The position numbers and the translations under genes are program-made. The notes under the pieces are model-generated. The model was not told the DNA's origin and searched no databases. It was given only the letters and a program-made list of their open reading frames with translations. Positions 22,613-34,936 of a stretch of DNA of 64,000 bases are shown here, piece after piece. Source of the stretch: Beverwykella pulmonaria (lineage: Eukaryota > Ascomycota > Dothideomycetes > Pleosporales > Melanommataceae); NCBI GenBank assembly GCA_001599595.1, contig BCHH01000009.1, forward strand, positions 484,099-548,098, in the 5' to 3' direction. Position 1 is the stretch's first letter. Each line of letters opens with the position of its first letter.

Positions 22613-24260
22613 ATGTCGAACCAGGTAGTGGTTAGTTTGTCCCTGGGCCTCTTCCGCAGCAGCGGATCGGTGAAGAAGAGCATGGCTGACAGCGACCTAT
22701 AGGGTTCGGTCTATCTGCAGGTCATTGAGAAGGTCATCGCAGCCTCGCAGAATGACTTCGAGGAGTTTGGCGTCGATCAGGCGACGCTCGACGAGATGAA
22801 GCAGGTATGTGGCGACCGTACTGGGCGCAGTCGTCCTCTCCCTACTTTCCTTCGTTGCTGCACCACCTTCAGTTCTTTATTTCTTTAGCGCAATGGGCGC
22901 AGTCCCTTTCTTCATCATATCGTCTTTTCCTCTCGTCGTCCAGTGTGCTTTTCCATTGTCGCAGCGGTACGGCAGCCAGGTGCTGGGTAGTGAGGTGAGC
23001 AGGCCGAAAGCGGGGCTGAGTTGCCGGTTCGTCTCGCAAAGGTCGGGGGCGCCCTCTGTATTTGGGTCACTTTTTATAGCCCCTGTGCTGGCCCACGCCC
23101 CCGCACATCCTTGCTCTTCTCGGCATAGCAACGTCATGTGACATTACCTGGCTTTCCTGTTCCTCTCTTCACTCCGTCTCTGCTTACGACTGCCATTATT
23201 TATATACGAGCTAACATGCTGTTTAGGGCTGGCAAGAGAAGCTGTCTGCGCTCAAGATCGCTACGTTCCCGTGGGACCCGCAGCCTGACCCACCGCGCCA
23301 GCCGCCAACTGTGCCGTCAATGAAGAATGATGCGGTTGCGCCACCATCTGTGTCGGCACCCCAGGAACACGTCAACTTTCCCAATGTTGGTATCAAGCCC
23401 GAGAGAGGCTATGATTCTCCCATGTCGTCCTACCCACCGGGAGTTCCCGTCAATGGCTATAACTCGTCCGGTGGATACAATGGCGACCTTGCGCAACAGC
23501 GTGCCCACGCTCTTGTCGCTCAACGTCTGAACCAGACACAGCAACACAACATGCCACACCCCCATCAGCATGGCGGCCAGGTTCCTATGCACAACCAACA
23601 ACGTATGATGCCAGGGCAACAGCAACAGCGTCCACCACAGCAAATGCAGCAACGTCCGCAGCAGGGCCACGTCTACCAAGCGCAGACTGATGGTTCAGGT
23701 GATGCCATGGCCGACTGGATTGCGTTCAAGGCTGCGCGAGAAGCTGCAGCTGTCGATGGACCTGAGGGCCGCATCGCTGCTGACTCATTAATGCGCGCCC
23801 AGATCGATGCCCTAACCTCGCGCCAAGACAGTGGGTTGATGATGCCGCTTTCTGGTATGCCAAAGGGTCAAAAGCGCAAGACCATCATGCGTGTCCTGCA
23901 AGCACAAGAGGCGGAGAAGTCTTCATCCGGCACTCCATCGCTCCCCGGTCCTGCTCGCTTTGACGGCGCTGAGGAAGAGGTAAAGGAGGAAGATCCAGAC
24001 GATGCTATTAACTCTGATCTGGATGATCCCGATGATGATCTTGATGGTGCTGACGGTAGTGACGATGAGACCATGGACTACATGCTCTGCACCTATGACA
24101 AGGTCCAACGCGTTAAGAACAGGTGGAAGTGCACGCTAAAGGACGGCGTCCTGTGTACAAACAAGAAGGAGTAAGTGCAATCGTATTGACCTATCGAATA
24201 TTTTGTTAACACTGCAACAGATATCTCTTCCACAAAGCAACCGGTGAATTCGAATGGTGA
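22613..24260 (+). CDS. toa1: TFIIA large (alpha/beta) subunit
   Basis: Four exons: 22613-22624 (only MSNQ), 22703-22804, 23227-24170 and 24221-24260, giving 365 residues. The N-terminal four-helix-bundle segment reads GSVYLQVIEKVI, then FEEFGVDQATLDEMKQ and GWQEKLSALKIATFPWDP. The middle is a Gln/Pro/His-rich linker of variable length. The C-terminal beta-barrel part is preceded by an acidic run and has MLCTYDKVQRVKNRWKC, LKDGVLCTNKKEYLFHKA and GEFEW at the very end. All match TFIIA alpha/beta. TFIIA stabilises TBP on promoter DNA and counters repressors of the pre-initiation complex in the nucleus. The 422-bp second intron is long for this window. The terminal exon of 12 codons is needed to restore the conserved EYLFHKATGEFEW end. 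Confidence 0.96.
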
Positions 24261-25487
24261 TCCCCTTCGATAGAACCACTACTTATACTCGTGTTAGCTG
24301 AACTCGAGTTCTAAACCACGCAACGTTCAACGTGCCGTTCCTCCTCCTACCTCGATCCTCCACATTCAATTGTAATATATACAATTTCCGTTTCTTTTTC
24401 TTTAACGACGAAAATACCATTGGCGGTCACTCTGCGCACGAATCGAGTCAATCCCTGAAAGCGAGTATCCCGCTTCAATAACCCACATCGCTCGCTTGAG
24501 ATAGGTATTCCGGTATCGAGCAAACGGCCTGCTCCTTGTTTACCCCTCGACTTCATGCAAACTGATATTGACGGGTAATTCTAAAATCTTTTGTTGAATC
24601 AAAATGCCCACGAAACAGACATGGACAAACGACCTCCTCATCCATGTTCGTGTCTCGATTTCGACGACTCTCCTTGAGTAATCTTTGCTGGCGCACGCGG
24701 CCCCTTTTTTCCCTCACGGATGGATAATGGGTGCTCGCGTACATGGATTACGATTATTTCCTTTTTTTTTTCTCTCTCCTTTCATAGCTTCCGCAAACAG
24801 TGCAAGACAGAGCATCAATGGGCGCTTAACAGATTCTTTTCCTCTTATTTTTTTCCCTGAACGAAATTGTGGTGCCAGCGACTTCGGCGCTGAGCGGGCG
24901 TCTATTGGCCTTTGAGGGGATTAGCGGGCTGGTTGGTAGACGGTGTACGTTAGTGCTTCTGGAGGGATAATGCGCGCGCGCGTGCGTGAGCGACAGGGCT
25001 AGAAAGAAACAAATACAAAAATCGGCGTTGCTGAAGGAAAGCTTGCTCCTTGTCTCTGTTACAGATAGGTGTGATGATGACTTGAATTCCAGCATCGTCC
25101 AAGAGGGGATTGTTTGCTGCCATACAACAACGCAAGGGGAGTTTTTGCCGTCTTCTTCTGATCTCGATATGTACTGAGGAAGCAAATGCCAATGCAAAGA
25201 ATAATACCAGTCAATACTTCGGCCTCAGATCAACGAGCGAACGCCGTCACGCGCTCCCAGTGCCTGAATTACCCTGTCTCGGCTGGTATAAAAAACGTAC
25301 CAAACCCATTGCTCCTTAACGTAAAGTATCATCCAATATTGTGCATGGCTCCTGAACGCCATAACTGATCCTGCCCAATGCCGCTAATAGTCAGAAAACT
25401 CAAACAATAAGCACCACAACAGGCCAAACTCTCTGGGTCCTCATACGTAACACGGTAACGGTAATCTTAGCCCAGGTCCTTGCATGT
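24261..25487. other. Convergent intergenic region between TOA1 and GCN5
   Basis: About 1.2 kb joining two 3' ends. It contains a T-run near 24766-24775, an alternating GC tract (GCGCGCGCGCGTGCGTG) near 24971 and only short motif-free ORFs. Both terminators must lie here. Nothing else is recognised. Confidence 0.5.
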
Positions 25488-27080
<1,593 letters not shown>

Positions 27081-27275
27081 GGTGGATTGACGCAAAAGGT
27101 GGCGATGGCAGTGCCCGCACGCTTTGGAGAAAGAGACAAGCCATGCGGCGTCGTTTTGCCTTTGGACGTTGCGCGCTCGGGCCTCCTTGGCGCGCGTCGT
27201 CGCGGTTCTGAACACATAACCACCACCTTCACTTCGCCCGCAGAACGACACCACACACCATTCCCTCACATCTCC
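27081..27275. promoter_or_regulatory. Shared divergent promoter, gcn5 and Pkr1-like gene
   Basis: The two start codons are 195 bp apart and point away from each other, so the interval must hold both promoters and leaders. No clear TATA box is seen. Functional linkage is not implied. Confidence 0.5.
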
Positions 27276-27671
27276 ATGTCGTCGCCACTTCTTGACGTCT
27301 GGGAGGCTGCGTCTGCCTCACCATACAATCCTTCTGTCGGCAAGGGCGTCCAATTCACCCTAGGCTTCACGCTGCTGTTGATCTGTGAGTTTTGACACCG
27401 GGAGTTTGCGTAACCCATGCTAATGGCGCACAGCACTTGTCCTCGCCACCATCTTCGGTCTCAGTATGCGCAAACAAGAGCAGTATGCATCCAGGACGCC
27501 AGCTAACCACTGAACAGACCGCTCCTTCGTCAACCTCTCCGTTCTCGGACTTCCGGCATCGTTAGCATTCGGGTACGTGAACCAAGCATAGCGCAATTGC
27601 GGCGCATGGGACTGACAACGCGCAGTTTCGGGGCTGTCTACATGATCTGCGCTGTCGGAGTCTATGTGTAG
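27276..27671 (+). CDS. Small two-TM protein, Pkr1-like (V-ATPase assembly)
   Basis: Four very short exons (27276-27384, 27434-27463, 27518-27572, 27626-27671) join to 79 residues. Each intron has GT/AG, and intron 2 has a GCTAAC branch-type site. The protein starts MSSPLLDVWEAASASPYNPSVG, then a hydrophobic helix VQFTLGFTLLLISLVLATI, a short polar loop with NRSF, and a second hydrophobic segment VNLSVLGLPASLAFGFGAVY ending ICAVGVYV. Small size, a W near the N-terminus, two helices separated by a short basic loop and a V-N/H-F-V-x-L-S-type second helix resemble the ER protein Pkr1, which helps assemble V-ATPase Vo. Similarity is topological with few diagnostic residues, so another small ER membrane protein is possible. 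The gene itself is well supported by exon structure. Confidence 0.6.
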
Positions 27672-27849
27672 CTTTCTGTCTGCCTCCTCCCACCGGCGTT
27701 CGGGTTCCATCAGCTGTAGTGTACTGGGAATGAAATAAAAGTTCAAGACTTCGAGATACCACCTCTATCATCCTATCACACGTTCTCCTTCTGCAACTCT
27801 TTTGATACATACCTGCTAGTTCCACGATATACTTACCGCAGCTTTCGCA

Positions 27850-28991
27850 ATGGACGACGAGGACGAGCTCCCTATCCTCACTGCTGTGTCCAGTTCCGCC
27901 CGCCAGCTCTACCAGCTCCTCCGTTGCATCAACTTCTCAGAAAAAGCCCATGTCCAGATCAATGAGGAAGGTCTCAAGTTCTCTGTCGACGAGGCCAGTG
28001 TCATGGAAGGTACTACCTCTTCTCGCACTCCATGTGTTCTTCACTCATTGAACCAACAGGCTCTGCCTTTCTCGACAAATCCCTCTTCACGACCTACACC
28101 TTCCGCGCACCTCCCCCGCAACAGCGATCGCAACACTCCAACTCTGACGACGACGAAGACGACATCTCCGCGACCCCAACCTTCCAAATCTCCCTCCCCT
28201 CTCTCCTCGAAACCCTCCAGATCTTTGGGCTCACCGACCCAAACAACAGCAGGCCACCATGGGCCCGCGACAACCTCACCAGCACCGCCTTCTCAAACAA
28301 TGTCCTCGGCATGAACAACATGTGTCGCATCAGCTACGATGCACCCGGCTCCCCTCTCTCCATCATCCTGACCGAAGCCACAATCAGGACGACCTGCAAT
28401 CTCTCCACCTACGAGCCGGCTTTCGCGGAGGAAATCCCCTTCGACCGCCAATCCCTCGCCTTCAAAACCATCATGCGAGGCTCCTGGCTCTTCGACGCCA
28501 TCTCTGAACTCGCATCTACGAGTCCCGAGCGCCTCACCCTCGTTGCCCGCATGTCCCATGGCAAACCGTACTTCGCACTCTCCTCCTCCGGCGACCTTGG
28601 CTCCGCCCGCGTCGAGTTCAACAACAACCCCTCTCGCGCTCCACCACCACCCCCCACAAACCCCAATGCAGATGACCCCTCACCCCAACCCAACCTCCTC
28701 GAAACCTTCCAGCTCTCAGACCCAGACACAACCCTCCGCTCCACATACAAATTCAGCCAGATCCAGAAGGCGGCGCGCGCCATGAGCGTGGCGGCCAAAG
28801 TCAGTGTCAGGGCGGATACACAGGGGGTGCTGAGTCTGCAGTTTATGATTGAGGTGGAGGCTGGCAAGGTGAGTTTTGTAGATTTTAGGTTCGTTCCGTT
28901 GGTTGAGGATGATGAAGAGGGAGAAGGGGATGAGACGATGGTTGGTGGAGAGGGGGATGGCGTTACCGGGGATGAGGACGAGGACATGTAA
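27850..28991 (+). CDS. rad1: Checkpoint clamp subunit Rad1
   Basis: Two exons (27850-28009 and 28060-28991) give 363 residues. The N-terminus matches the PCNA-like fold of Rad1: FSAVSSSARQLYQLLRCINF-type start (here ILTAVSSSARQLYQLLRCI), then KAHVQINEEGLKFSVDEASVMEGSAF with the phase of the intron falling inside MEGSAF, and DKSLFTTYTF. Later blocks include FQISLPSLLETLQIFG, MCRISYDAPGSPLSIIL and YKFSQIQKAARAMSVA, with FVDFRFVPL near the end. Rad1 forms the 9-1-1 ring with Rad9 and Hus1 that is loaded at damaged DNA to activate ATR/Mec1 signalling. An Asp/Glu-rich insert (about 78-88), a proline-rich insert (about 260-285) and an acidic C-terminal tail are extra to the core and common in fungal forms. 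Confidence 0.9.
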
Positions 28992-29826
28992 GGTGTGTTA
29001 GTGTATTTCAATTGTGGCATGGAAGCTTAGATGGGAGGATCTGTGGGCAGATCGACTTTAACATATTCATATCTAGACCTCAAAGAATGAATTCTATCTT
29101 CGTTCAACCATCTCTCTCACCATGGTGTGCGTACACATGCCGTTCTATGGGTCACTCGGGTGCCACCGCTACTGTGCTTGTTGTACTGTTCCATGTACAT
29201 GCAGAGTGCTGCTGTTTTAGCCAAGGGTGGTGGTAGCTCAGTGCTAGAGCGTGCGCACGAGGCGGGAGGAGACGGAGAAGTGCATCGTAGAGTAGTGGCG
29301 AGAAGGCATGGTATGGTATGGTGTGGTACGGTATGATGTGGTATGGTATGGTGTGGTGTGGTATGGTGTAGTATGGTATGGTGTAGTATGGTATGGTGTG
29401 GTATGGTGTGTATGTGGAGTAGTCGTCGTGGACAGGATTTGTGTGAAGTAGAGAAAGTAGATGAATGGAGGGCGAAGCTGACACCAAGGAGTGCAGTGGA
29501 GGTAGCGATAAAGGAGGGGAGGAATACATGACAAGTTGGTTGTAGTACGTACAAAAGTGTTTAATTTTTTTGTGGGTGTTCGCTGGTGGGGCGGAGGAAG
29601 GGAGGGGTGTGTAATGCGACGCAGATAGAGTCCAGTTGTTATTTACAAGTAGAGAATAATGTTTGATATGGGATATTTGCGAAATGTGATTACCGTCTTT
29701 GATCGACATCATTGGAAACAGCTACTATCGAAGGTCAAGAGGAGATACTATGCATATTTTTATATAAATCTTGCAAATACTGATACTCCATAAAGGTTTC
29801 CAAAAAGCGTTGACGAGTACGTCACT
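28992..29826. other. Intergenic, convergent region between rad1 and GH3 gene
   Basis: About 835 bp holding two 3' ends, with a pentanucleotide-type minisatellite in the middle (listed separately). Long ORFs here (up to 186 codons on the minus strand) are translations of the repeat and are not genes. Confidence 0.6.
29309..29412 (+). repeat. Pentanucleotide minisatellite (GGTAT / GGTGT)
   Basis: About 20 consecutive five-base units, nearly all GGTAT or GGTGT with single-base variants (GGTAC, GATGT, AGTAT). The complementary strand is ATACC/ACACC-rich. Purely repetitive, noncoding, and likely polymorphic in length. Confidence 0.9.
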
Positions 29827-32299
29827 TTACTCGCTCCTCAGCACAATCCTCCCCTCAGCCCTCAAATCCCTCGAACTCCACCCCACCCTAAACGTGAACT
29901 CCCCGGCAGGCAGCCTCCACGTCTTCTCTTCTGTATCCCAATAACTCACATCCCTCCTCTTCACCCCAAACACAACCGTCTTCGACTCCCCCGGCTGTAG
30001 ACGCACCTTTTCAAAGCCCCTTAGCACCTTCACAGGCGTACCATCAGGCACACCAGCGGTAGGAAACGACATATACAGCTGCGGAACCGGGTCACCGGAC
30101 CTCGCTCCCGAATTTGAGATACTAATCTCCGCCTCGAGGATGTCCTCCCAAAGCTCGGGGTGTCCGCCAATTTCAACTCTACGCACTGGGTCGGGTACCG
30201 CAGCGAGGCCATCCTTTAGTGTCCTGATAGTGAGGGAGGATGACATTTCGAACGTCGTATAACTGAGTCCAAAGCCGAACTCGTACAATGGCGTGATATT
30301 CTTTGCGTCGAAGTGTCGATAATCGATCATTTGTCCTTCGGAATAGCTGTCCTGCCACGCATTTGGATCCGTAACACGCGTTAGATTCAAAATCGGGAAA
30401 TCGTAATCTGAGGATGATTCAGGGATGGTGTACGGCAGATGACCAGAGGGTGACACGTCGCCCCACAGGATATCTACGATTGAGTTTCCGGATTGTTCGC
30501 CGGGATAATGCGCTGCGAGGATGGCAGTGATGTTGGCGTTGTGGGCCCAGGGCATGGTGCTTACGCCACCGGAGTGCGTGATTACGATTGTGTTATTGCA
30601 CCAACTTGCCACATTATTCACCACGTTTGTGGAGTCGAAGTCGTTTTCTAGAGAGGTTCTGTCCTGGCCTTCCGATGCCCAGGTTTTGAGGAAGACGAGG
30701 CATATGTCGGGAAGGGGGTAGATGGTCTGGAGTTGGTTGTTGGCGATGTCGCTGTTGTTTGTGATGGATTTTACACGCGCTCCATACTGTCTTGCGCGCG
30801 TTTTGATAGCCTCAAGTGGAGAGACAGGATCTTCAAGCCTTACTGTGCCGGATCCGCCGCCGATGTAGACGGTGCCGATGTCGTAGCCGTAGACGTCGTG
30901 GGCGCCGCTGCTGTCGAGCACGTCGGCGGCGTCGTTTCCGAAGACCGCGATGTGCTTTGGGGCCTGGACGGGGAGGGCATTGTTTGTGTTTTTTAGGAGG
31001 ACGGTGCCTGCGGCGCCTAGTTTGCGGATTAGGCTTGAATGGTCGGCCCGTACGTCTCGTCCGTCTACGAGGTTCAACGGATATCCGAGACCCAATGCGC
31101 GGGGAAGACCAAACTGGTGGGCTGCTGTTGCACCGGTCGTCGAAGGATCGACGGTCGGGTAGTCTATATCCTGACCGAGGAGGAAGTACGGTACTAGTAC
31201 CCTGGTCGCCATACCATCCAGTCTTTGCGTTGGAACCACACCAGCATTCACAGCCTCGAGGAGTTTGGTGTCGAAGAATGCTGGTGTAAGGCCCGGTGTG
31301 TTTATTCGTCCCGGCATTTCCAAGTCTAAGCCTGCGTTTGCTGCTGGGGCTGTAGAGTGCATAGCAAACCAGTCCGATACCACATATCCGCGGAATCCCA
31401 GCTCTTCCTTCAATATATTCGTCAGAGTCTCCGGATTCTCGCACGAATACTTTGAGTTGACGCGATTATAGGAGCACATAACAGACGTAGTCCCAGCCTT
31501 AACTGCGTCGGCAAACGGCCACAGGTACAGCTCGTGTAGCGTACGGTCGTCAATGTTGGCGGAGTAAGCGTCAATATTGATACCGTTCACAGAAGTGTTG
31601 GTCCGCTGTGTCTCTTGTTCATTCCCGATGAAATGCTTTGAGCAGGTCTGTACGCCGACATCGTGAACACCGCGAATCGTAGCTGTGATGGAGGCACCAG
31701 AGAGGTATGGGTCCGGTCCAAAACCTTCCCAATTACGTCCACCGAGCGGATGTCGTCCCATGGGACCGACAGACGGGCTACCAGATGGTCAGTAATCCGA
31801 ATCGTACATGAACACTTGGACTCAAAACCATACCCCAGCATGACATTCGCCCCCTTCCCTCTGAACTCGGACCCAATTGCCACGCCCCTCTGGTACAACA
31901 GCTCCCGGTCCCACATCGCCGCCACGGTGATTCCTGAGGGAAAAACACTGACCAGGTCTGCCCTATTGACGCCGTTGGGCCCGTCCGCAAAGCAGAGGCC
32001 TCGAAATCCGAGTCTTTCAACCGGGCCGATGTTCCCGATGCAGGGCCCGGCGTCAGTGCCCCCGGTCACCATGTTCACCTTCTCGGAGACATTGAGCTGG
32101 GCAACAAATGCAGCAGCTTTGTTGAAGGCTAGGTCCCAATCAAAAATCGCTGTAGTGATGAATTAGAAGGGTATGGAGGGGAGTGGTCATGCGTTGGGCA
32201 GTACTCACAACCATCGTCGACGCTCCTTTGCACGGGCTGCTGTATACTCCTCAGATGGCTGACCACAGCAAACGGAGGCAGAAAGCTAAATATATGCAT
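29827..32299 (-). CDS. Beta-glucosidase, glycoside hydrolase family 3
   Basis: Three exons (32299-32209, 32149-31834, 31777-29827) give 785 residues. The N-terminus MHIFSFLPPFAVVS is a modest signal peptide. GH3 N-domain blocks follow: DWDLAFNKAAAFVAQLN, EKVNMVTGG, GLCFADGPNGVN, GPSVGPMGRHPLGGRNWEGF, CSKHFIGNEQE, and VVSDWFAMH with the catalytic nucleophile Asp271. The second domain begins around residue 320 with VLLKNTNNALPV. A C-terminal fibronectin-III-like domain (about 700-775) has YSEG-type and PVKVLRGFEKV blocks. The enzyme removes terminal glucose from cellobiose and beta-glucosides outside the cell. The ATG overlaps an AT-rich TATAAAT stretch, so transcription probably starts far upstream. 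A CreA-type site lies about 138 bp upstream. Confidence 0.93.
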
Positions 32300-33269
32300 T
32301 TATAACGACTAAAAATCTGTTGGCAGAGGACGCAAAGCTCGTTGAAGCAAGGCGGTCGTTGACTTTAAATATGGATATGATAATGATTCGGTGGAAGAAT
32401 GTGGGAACAAAATTGCTCCACCACATGTTCATGGTTCCCCGCAAGCATCACGGCCCTGATTTCCTATAACGATGGTACTATTGTAAGCCGGGCATTTGAA
32501 GGTGGAAAGTCGAAGCTGCAGGGTTGGGATACGCGTACTCGCATCGTATCGTATCGTATTCCGGCAGGTACAATGATACTTACACCCAGAACCCATGATG
32601 AATATTGACTAATAGTCTATATGCGCACGATAATTGGTCGCGGGGGCTGATAAGTAAAGTCCATAGTGTTAAAAAGAGAGCGGTGATGTGGGAGTGAGGG
32701 AGTGGATGGAGAGACATGAGCGTTTCGAGGGCACAAGAGGTAGCTATTCCACGCTAACTAGGTTGGATCTTAGTGCGTTTACACCGCAAACGTCACTCCA
32801 AACTGACTTCTTGTACACAGGGACAGGACAGCGTTGTCAGCCGAAAAGATTCATCGCGCAGTAATGGTTTCGTATACCGTCGACCGTAGAAGCTGTTTTA
32901 CAAGAACCCGTGAATGGCTAGTCATATTTAAGTGTACTATAAGCATTTTGAACGACACTATCGTAGCAGAACAAATCGATTATGTATATACAAGAATCAT
33001 TATGTGAACAGTCTCTATAAAAAGAGGGGTATCAACGTATCTGAAAAACCAACAGCCTGAGTGTTCCCCACGCCCCCAAGTCGAAAAGCAATTTGATTGC
33101 CCCAGCCCCCAAACCTAGGACTATGTACTGCACGAATGCAAATTGTTGAAAAGCATGTCTATGCTGTTGAAATATACAACGTGAAGTGCCTTTTTAAAAG
33201 AAAAAAAAATAGAGTACATGATCGCGGTCACACTCATTTTCATCTCGTAAAGCACAGTCATACAACCGT
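32300..33269. other. Intergenic, GH3 promoter region and arrestin-gene 3' side
   Basis: About 970 bp, AT-rich and without a supportable ORF. It contains CCCCGC at 32437-32442, which fits the CreA carbon-repressor consensus read on the minus strand (GCGGGG). A TATTTAAA-like box lies near 32362-32369, about 65 bp upstream of the GH3 ATG. An A-run is near 33200. Confidence 0.5.
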
Positions 33270-34936
33270 TTATCCCACAACGGTAACTCCGGCATTGTGT
33301 CTTCCGACCTGCGTTGGATACGCCGCGTATCCAGGGGGCAGATCATTCAAATGGCTTGCCGTGTCCGTAGTCGGTGGTGCTACACTCCGTGGCCTGAACA
33401 CATCATTCGCCTCCAGCATCGCAGTAGCCTCGGCGCTTCTTGCCCTTGCATTTTCGTTCCCGGTAGCAGATCCATCAGCACAGACTTGGATCGGGATCTT
33501 GAGGTGGAGAGAAGGATCGCTGACACCCTGCGCTTGGGCGGAGACGTTGAACGAGAGAGCGTAGGTCCGGGAAATGAGACAGGTGTGGAAGGTCGGGAGG
33601 AAGTTCTTGTTGTTTGGGAGCGTGACTGGGACGCTGATTCTGGTAGTGTAAAAGGTTCCTTTACGGTAATTCTTGGATGCGGTTAGGATGCCACGGTGGT
33701 AAGCGTCCTCGGTGTCACTTATAGAGCCAGTGGAGCAGCCGGAATCGCGGCGCAGAACTCCATTCTCTACAGTGGGGTTCGCGGAGGCAACCTGTTTCTC
33801 CCATACCGCGGATGCAACGCAAAGGGAAGAGAGAGGAATGGTTTCTTGGTACACACCTTGTGTGAGATCGTAACCGAGGGCAGTTCGGGTGGGGAAGTTA
33901 GATCGTGGACATGAGGCGAAATATGTCGAGATTCTGATCTTGGTTGCCAAGGAGCCAAGTCTTGGTGGCTCGTTGTGCTCGTCTGTGGGATCGAAGCGGA
34001 GGAGGATCTTGGCCATGGTGGTGACGGAGCCATCATTGGTGGTTCGCGCACCGGGAATCACGAGGGCCTTGGGTTGAGCACTCTGCGCTATCAGTGTGCC
34101 TAGCTTTCCTTTGAACAGCCCCTTCCTGATAGTCTTCTCTTGGCGGGACCGGTATTCCGGGTCTGAGGGGTCGAGGTTGAGAGGAGGCTGCTCTTCAAAG
34201 ACGGGCTTGATGCGTACTTTGCGCGTCTTTTCTCCTATGATGTGAAGAGAGCCATCCACTTCCCGCAACTGCGCTACCCGCACTTTGATGCAGTATATGA
34301 TCTTGGACATCTCGGGCGCAAAGTCGTCGAGCAATTTGTCTCCGAAGCCAGACAACGATGGGTCGCCCATGCTGGGTGGTAGCATCAAATGCGTGTCACG
34401 GACATGATCTGATGCAATAATGTGCGTGCAAGCTCGCGGGAGAAGGTGAGCAGGTACGGTGAAGTAAAAGGGAAAGGTGTAGGTCTTGCCCGCTTGCAGT
34501 GTCCTTGGACAAGGGAGGTCGCTATCGAGGATAGGTTGCTTGAGCGCCAAGAAGCGATGGGTTGCTTCTGTGCGACCAGACATACTGGGTGCGGAAGAAA
34601 GTCTGTCGACGAAGGCCTGACTCGTACCTACAAATGCGATTTCCAGGTTCTCGAATTTGGTGTCGTGGTGTGCAGATATGGTTACTGTGCCTTCGATTGT
34701 GTCCATGGTGGAATAGGATGTAACCTACTCTCATTAGTCTCGTTCACCACATTCCACAACAGTACGCGGGCGATACTAACATAGTTTCCATGAATGCCGT
34801 GAGAGTTGTTGAGGTTGATCTCAATAGTAGGCTGCCCATAATGGGCAATATTTCTGACCTTGTAGCCAATCTGCGAACCTATCGACTGCATCGGGTGCGT
34901 AGAATTGGAATGCATGCTTGCTGTAGAGGACGGCAT
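33270..34936 (-). CDS. Arrestin-like (alpha-arrestin) protein
   Basis: Two exons (34936-34781, 34724-33270; 56-bp intron GTTAGT...TAG) give 536 residues. The splice makes HGNYVTSYSTMDTIEGTVTI, a typical arrestin N-lobe entry (V-T-S-Y-S-T-x-D-x-I-E-G-x-V). The next block, DTKFENLEIAFVGTSQAFV, and then KTYTFPFYFTVPAHLLPRAC, match the N-terminal arrestin fold. The later beta-rich part resembles a C-lobe. The C-terminal tail has LPPGYAAYP, a PPxY-like motif (P-P-G-Y) of the sort bound by WW domains of Rsp5-type ubiquitin ligases, although canonical spacing is PPxY, which this satisfies. Fungal arrestins recruit Rsp5 to transporters for endocytosis. No transmembrane segment or signal is present; expected cytosolic. 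Confidence 0.82.

Noticed and set aside
16814..24260. Lipase, bZIP and TFIIA genes as a metabolic cluster
   Set aside because: No biosynthetic core enzyme is nearby; TOA1, GCN5 and RAD1 are housekeeping genes, so the order looks incidental.
29233..29275. tRNA-like A-box (TAGCTCAG...AGAGC) near 29236
   Set aside because: No B box (GGTTCRANTCC) at the right distance and no acceptor-stem pairing.
29117..29712. Minus-strand ORFs of 96-186 codons over the pentanucleotide array
   Set aside because: Their translations are mostly HTIPY/YHTTP repeats of the array, so they are not genes.
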